Shown here one piece after another: positions 62,340-64,000 of a stretch of DNA of 64,000 nt (position 1 is the stretch's first letter; each line of letters opens with the position of its first letter). Under the pieces are notes generated by a model, which was not told the DNA's origin, did no database searches, and was given only the letters and a program-made list of their open reading frames with translations. This stretch comes from Anoplopoma fimbria (Eukaryota; Chordata; Actinopteri; Perciformes; Anoplopomatidae). A program made the position numbers and the translations under genes. The stretch is taken from the NCBI RefSeq assembly GCF_027596085.1, contig NC_072456.1, positions 16,196,744-16,260,743 of the forward strand. The letters run 5' to 3'.

Positions 62340-63320
62340 TTTCACAACTGCTTAACTGAGATTTAATCTTACACTTGTGCAGCGGGTTGGAGTGAAATTA
62401 GAATTTGCATTTTAAGAACATGCTCGTCATGATCCAAACGAACGACCTGAAACCTGAGTATGACAAGAAAGCAACAAGTCATACAACACGGCAGGAATAC
62501 TTGGTATTTGGCGAAGTACGCTTGAATTCCCCCATGAAGACTTAAATTTGCATTTTCCACTTTAATAGTCACAAAAGATAAAATCTTCAAACAATTGTGA
62601 CGTTTCGTGGATGTTGTAGGAATGTAAATATAAATGGATATTTTTCGGATGCCGTATTGTTGGGACGTGTTGTTTTGAACCGTAGTTCAAACTGCAGATA
62701 CATAAAGTATGAACTGTTGACTGACTAATACTGACTAAACAATGAATCAACTAAACATTTCTTAAACTTGAGATTGAAAGAACTACATTTTTTAGATAAC
62801 ATAGGAGTCTAAGTGCTACAGTACGTTCGAATAAAAACTGGGCAACCAGAGGAAGATCGTTCGATACAATCAAAAGCGCCATTGAGACTGCTTTGTCAAG
62901 TGTTTACACTGTTAGAAGTCTTATTTTGTCATTCCATATATATATTTGGAATGACTTTCCCTTTCACTTGTTAAGTAGGTCTGAGTAAAGTTATAATTTG
63001 CATATCGAGATGTGTTAAACCTGAATGCCAACATGCTTGTAAGTATGCAAATCTATGACCCAGAGTAGTACAACAAATTTAGTTATGCAAAACAAACGAA
63101 ATACTTTCAAGACTAAAATTTGCATATAGCACTGAAATAGTCACAAACCAAATAATCTTGACTCTAACCACTTCTGTCTTTGTTGCACTGGAATGTTTCA
63201 AACACTGGTGACAATTGCAGGATGTTCCAAGTATCTTAATATGTGCCTGTGAACATTTCTCAGATGCTGCATTGTTGGGGCATGTCGTCTAAATAAAAGG
63301 TTGGTCCAGACTGACACAAT
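62340..63320. repeat. Diverged tandem repeat rich in octamer motifs
   Basis: Two related units of about 350-380 bp, at about 62340-62720 and 62960-63320. Both share, in order, ATTTGCAT, a second ATTTGCAT followed by 'aatagtcacaaa', and a 'gatgc(c/t)g(t/c)attgttggg' end. Exact octamers lie at 62403-62410, 62546-62553, 62996-63003, 63045-63052 (reverse) and 63118-63125. Confidence 0.65.
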
Positions 63321-64000
63321 GGAGACTAAACAAAATCTGACAGACCTACAGAGACCCCTTGTCTGGAGATGGAGGGTTTATTTGTCCAGCATTAACTCAG
63401 AGTCATGAGTCTGTGTGTGTCCGCTGCCACCAAACTTCCTTGTAAACAGACCGAAGGAACTGTCCCCAATAGGACCCTTGCCCGTAATCCCAAGACTTGC
63501 ACACAAATATCTCATTCTGCATGTGTCCCTACGTGACGTACTGAAAGCACGACAGCCTGTTCTTCCTGTAAGACACAGACACTTCCAGCAGACCAATTGG
63601 TGGGTGAACCGGACGCCAGGGAGCATGAGAAGGAATCAAGGCCCTCGGGGACTTAATACAAATGAGATGTGCATCCATGAGACAGCGGATCATCGTTAAT
63701 TTAAACGGCTTATGGAAGGCCTTGTTATTTTAGCCTCTCAAAAGGGTAAAACAACTGCTAGCAGGGATGTTTGTTAATGTTTGCTGCCGAGCATGTCTGG
63801 AGATTATGCAAAGAAAGGACGATTTGCTTTCACATGCTTTAGAAACAGGTGGTCTTAAAAGTCTTCATTTGAGTAATTATTTTCCAACCAAATCAAATTG
63901 TTTAACAGGATATTCAACCTTTGTTTCCTTATAATGACTTCCTTTATTTCCAGGGCTTGTACAAAGGCAATCAAGCAGTCCATGAATATGAGATATGAGT
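63321..64000. other. Right end of window, nothing assigned
   Basis: Short open frames on both strands near 63380-63700 overlap one another and match nothing I recognise. Confidence 0.4.

Overview
The window reads as a ray-finned (teleost, probably percomorph) fish genome. The evidence is short multi-exon vertebrate genes with GT-AG introns, long AC/GA/GT microsatellites, and interspersed repeats and LINE remnants of a fish type. All coordinates and splice joins below were read by eye; exon phases were checked arithmetically for the gene models.

Layout. (1) 1-25 kb, plus strand: a tandem array of Cys-loop receptor genes of the 5-HT3 family. Gene A (1-4549) is cut by the window edge. Gene B (6152-11803) and gene C (19218-24235) are complete nine-exon copies of a recent duplication of about 7 kb, encoding 472 and 473 residues. 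Between them lie decayed pieces: a chimeric fragment (12.97-13.28 kb) that joins rubcn sequence to a piece of receptor exon 7, and a pseudogene with receptor exons 2 and 3 (15.8-16.1 kb). LINE and other repeat remnants fill the gaps. (2) 26-48.7 kb, minus strand: a complete rubcn (Rubicon) gene with about 22 coding exons, from a GC-rich CRE-containing promoter at about 48.7 kb to a poly(A) signal at 26.08 kb. (3) 54.1-59.9 kb, minus strand: the short-isoform exons of a TSC22-domain gene, best matched to tsc22d2, with its promoter at 59.6-59.9 kb. (4) 60-64 kb: no gene seen, but a diverged tandem repeat carries five exact octamer motifs. HTR3C/D/E, RUBCN and TSC22D2 all lie on human 3q, which fits this as a conserved block.

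Most notable observation. The last rubcn intron is open in frame from the preceding coding exon for 375 further codons (30677-31803). A stop is followed 62 nt later by a canonical AATAAA. The extra tail is strongly charged and carries five copies of a short motif ending F/L/I-S-R/K, separated by acidic linkers. This predicts an alternative Rubicon isoform made by intronic polyadenylation, in which the final zinc-binding half of the Rubicon homology domain is replaced. A mutated copy of the end of this tail, with the same stop position, sits 17 kb away in the receptor array. It shows that an earlier duplication reached from the receptor cluster into rubcn.

Functionally the genes are not an operon-like set: a ligand-gated ion channel cluster, a negative regulator of autophagosome and endosome maturation, and a leucine-zipper transcriptional regulator. 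The receptors are convergent with rubcn, with about 1.8 kb between gene C's stop and rubcn's poly(A) signal.
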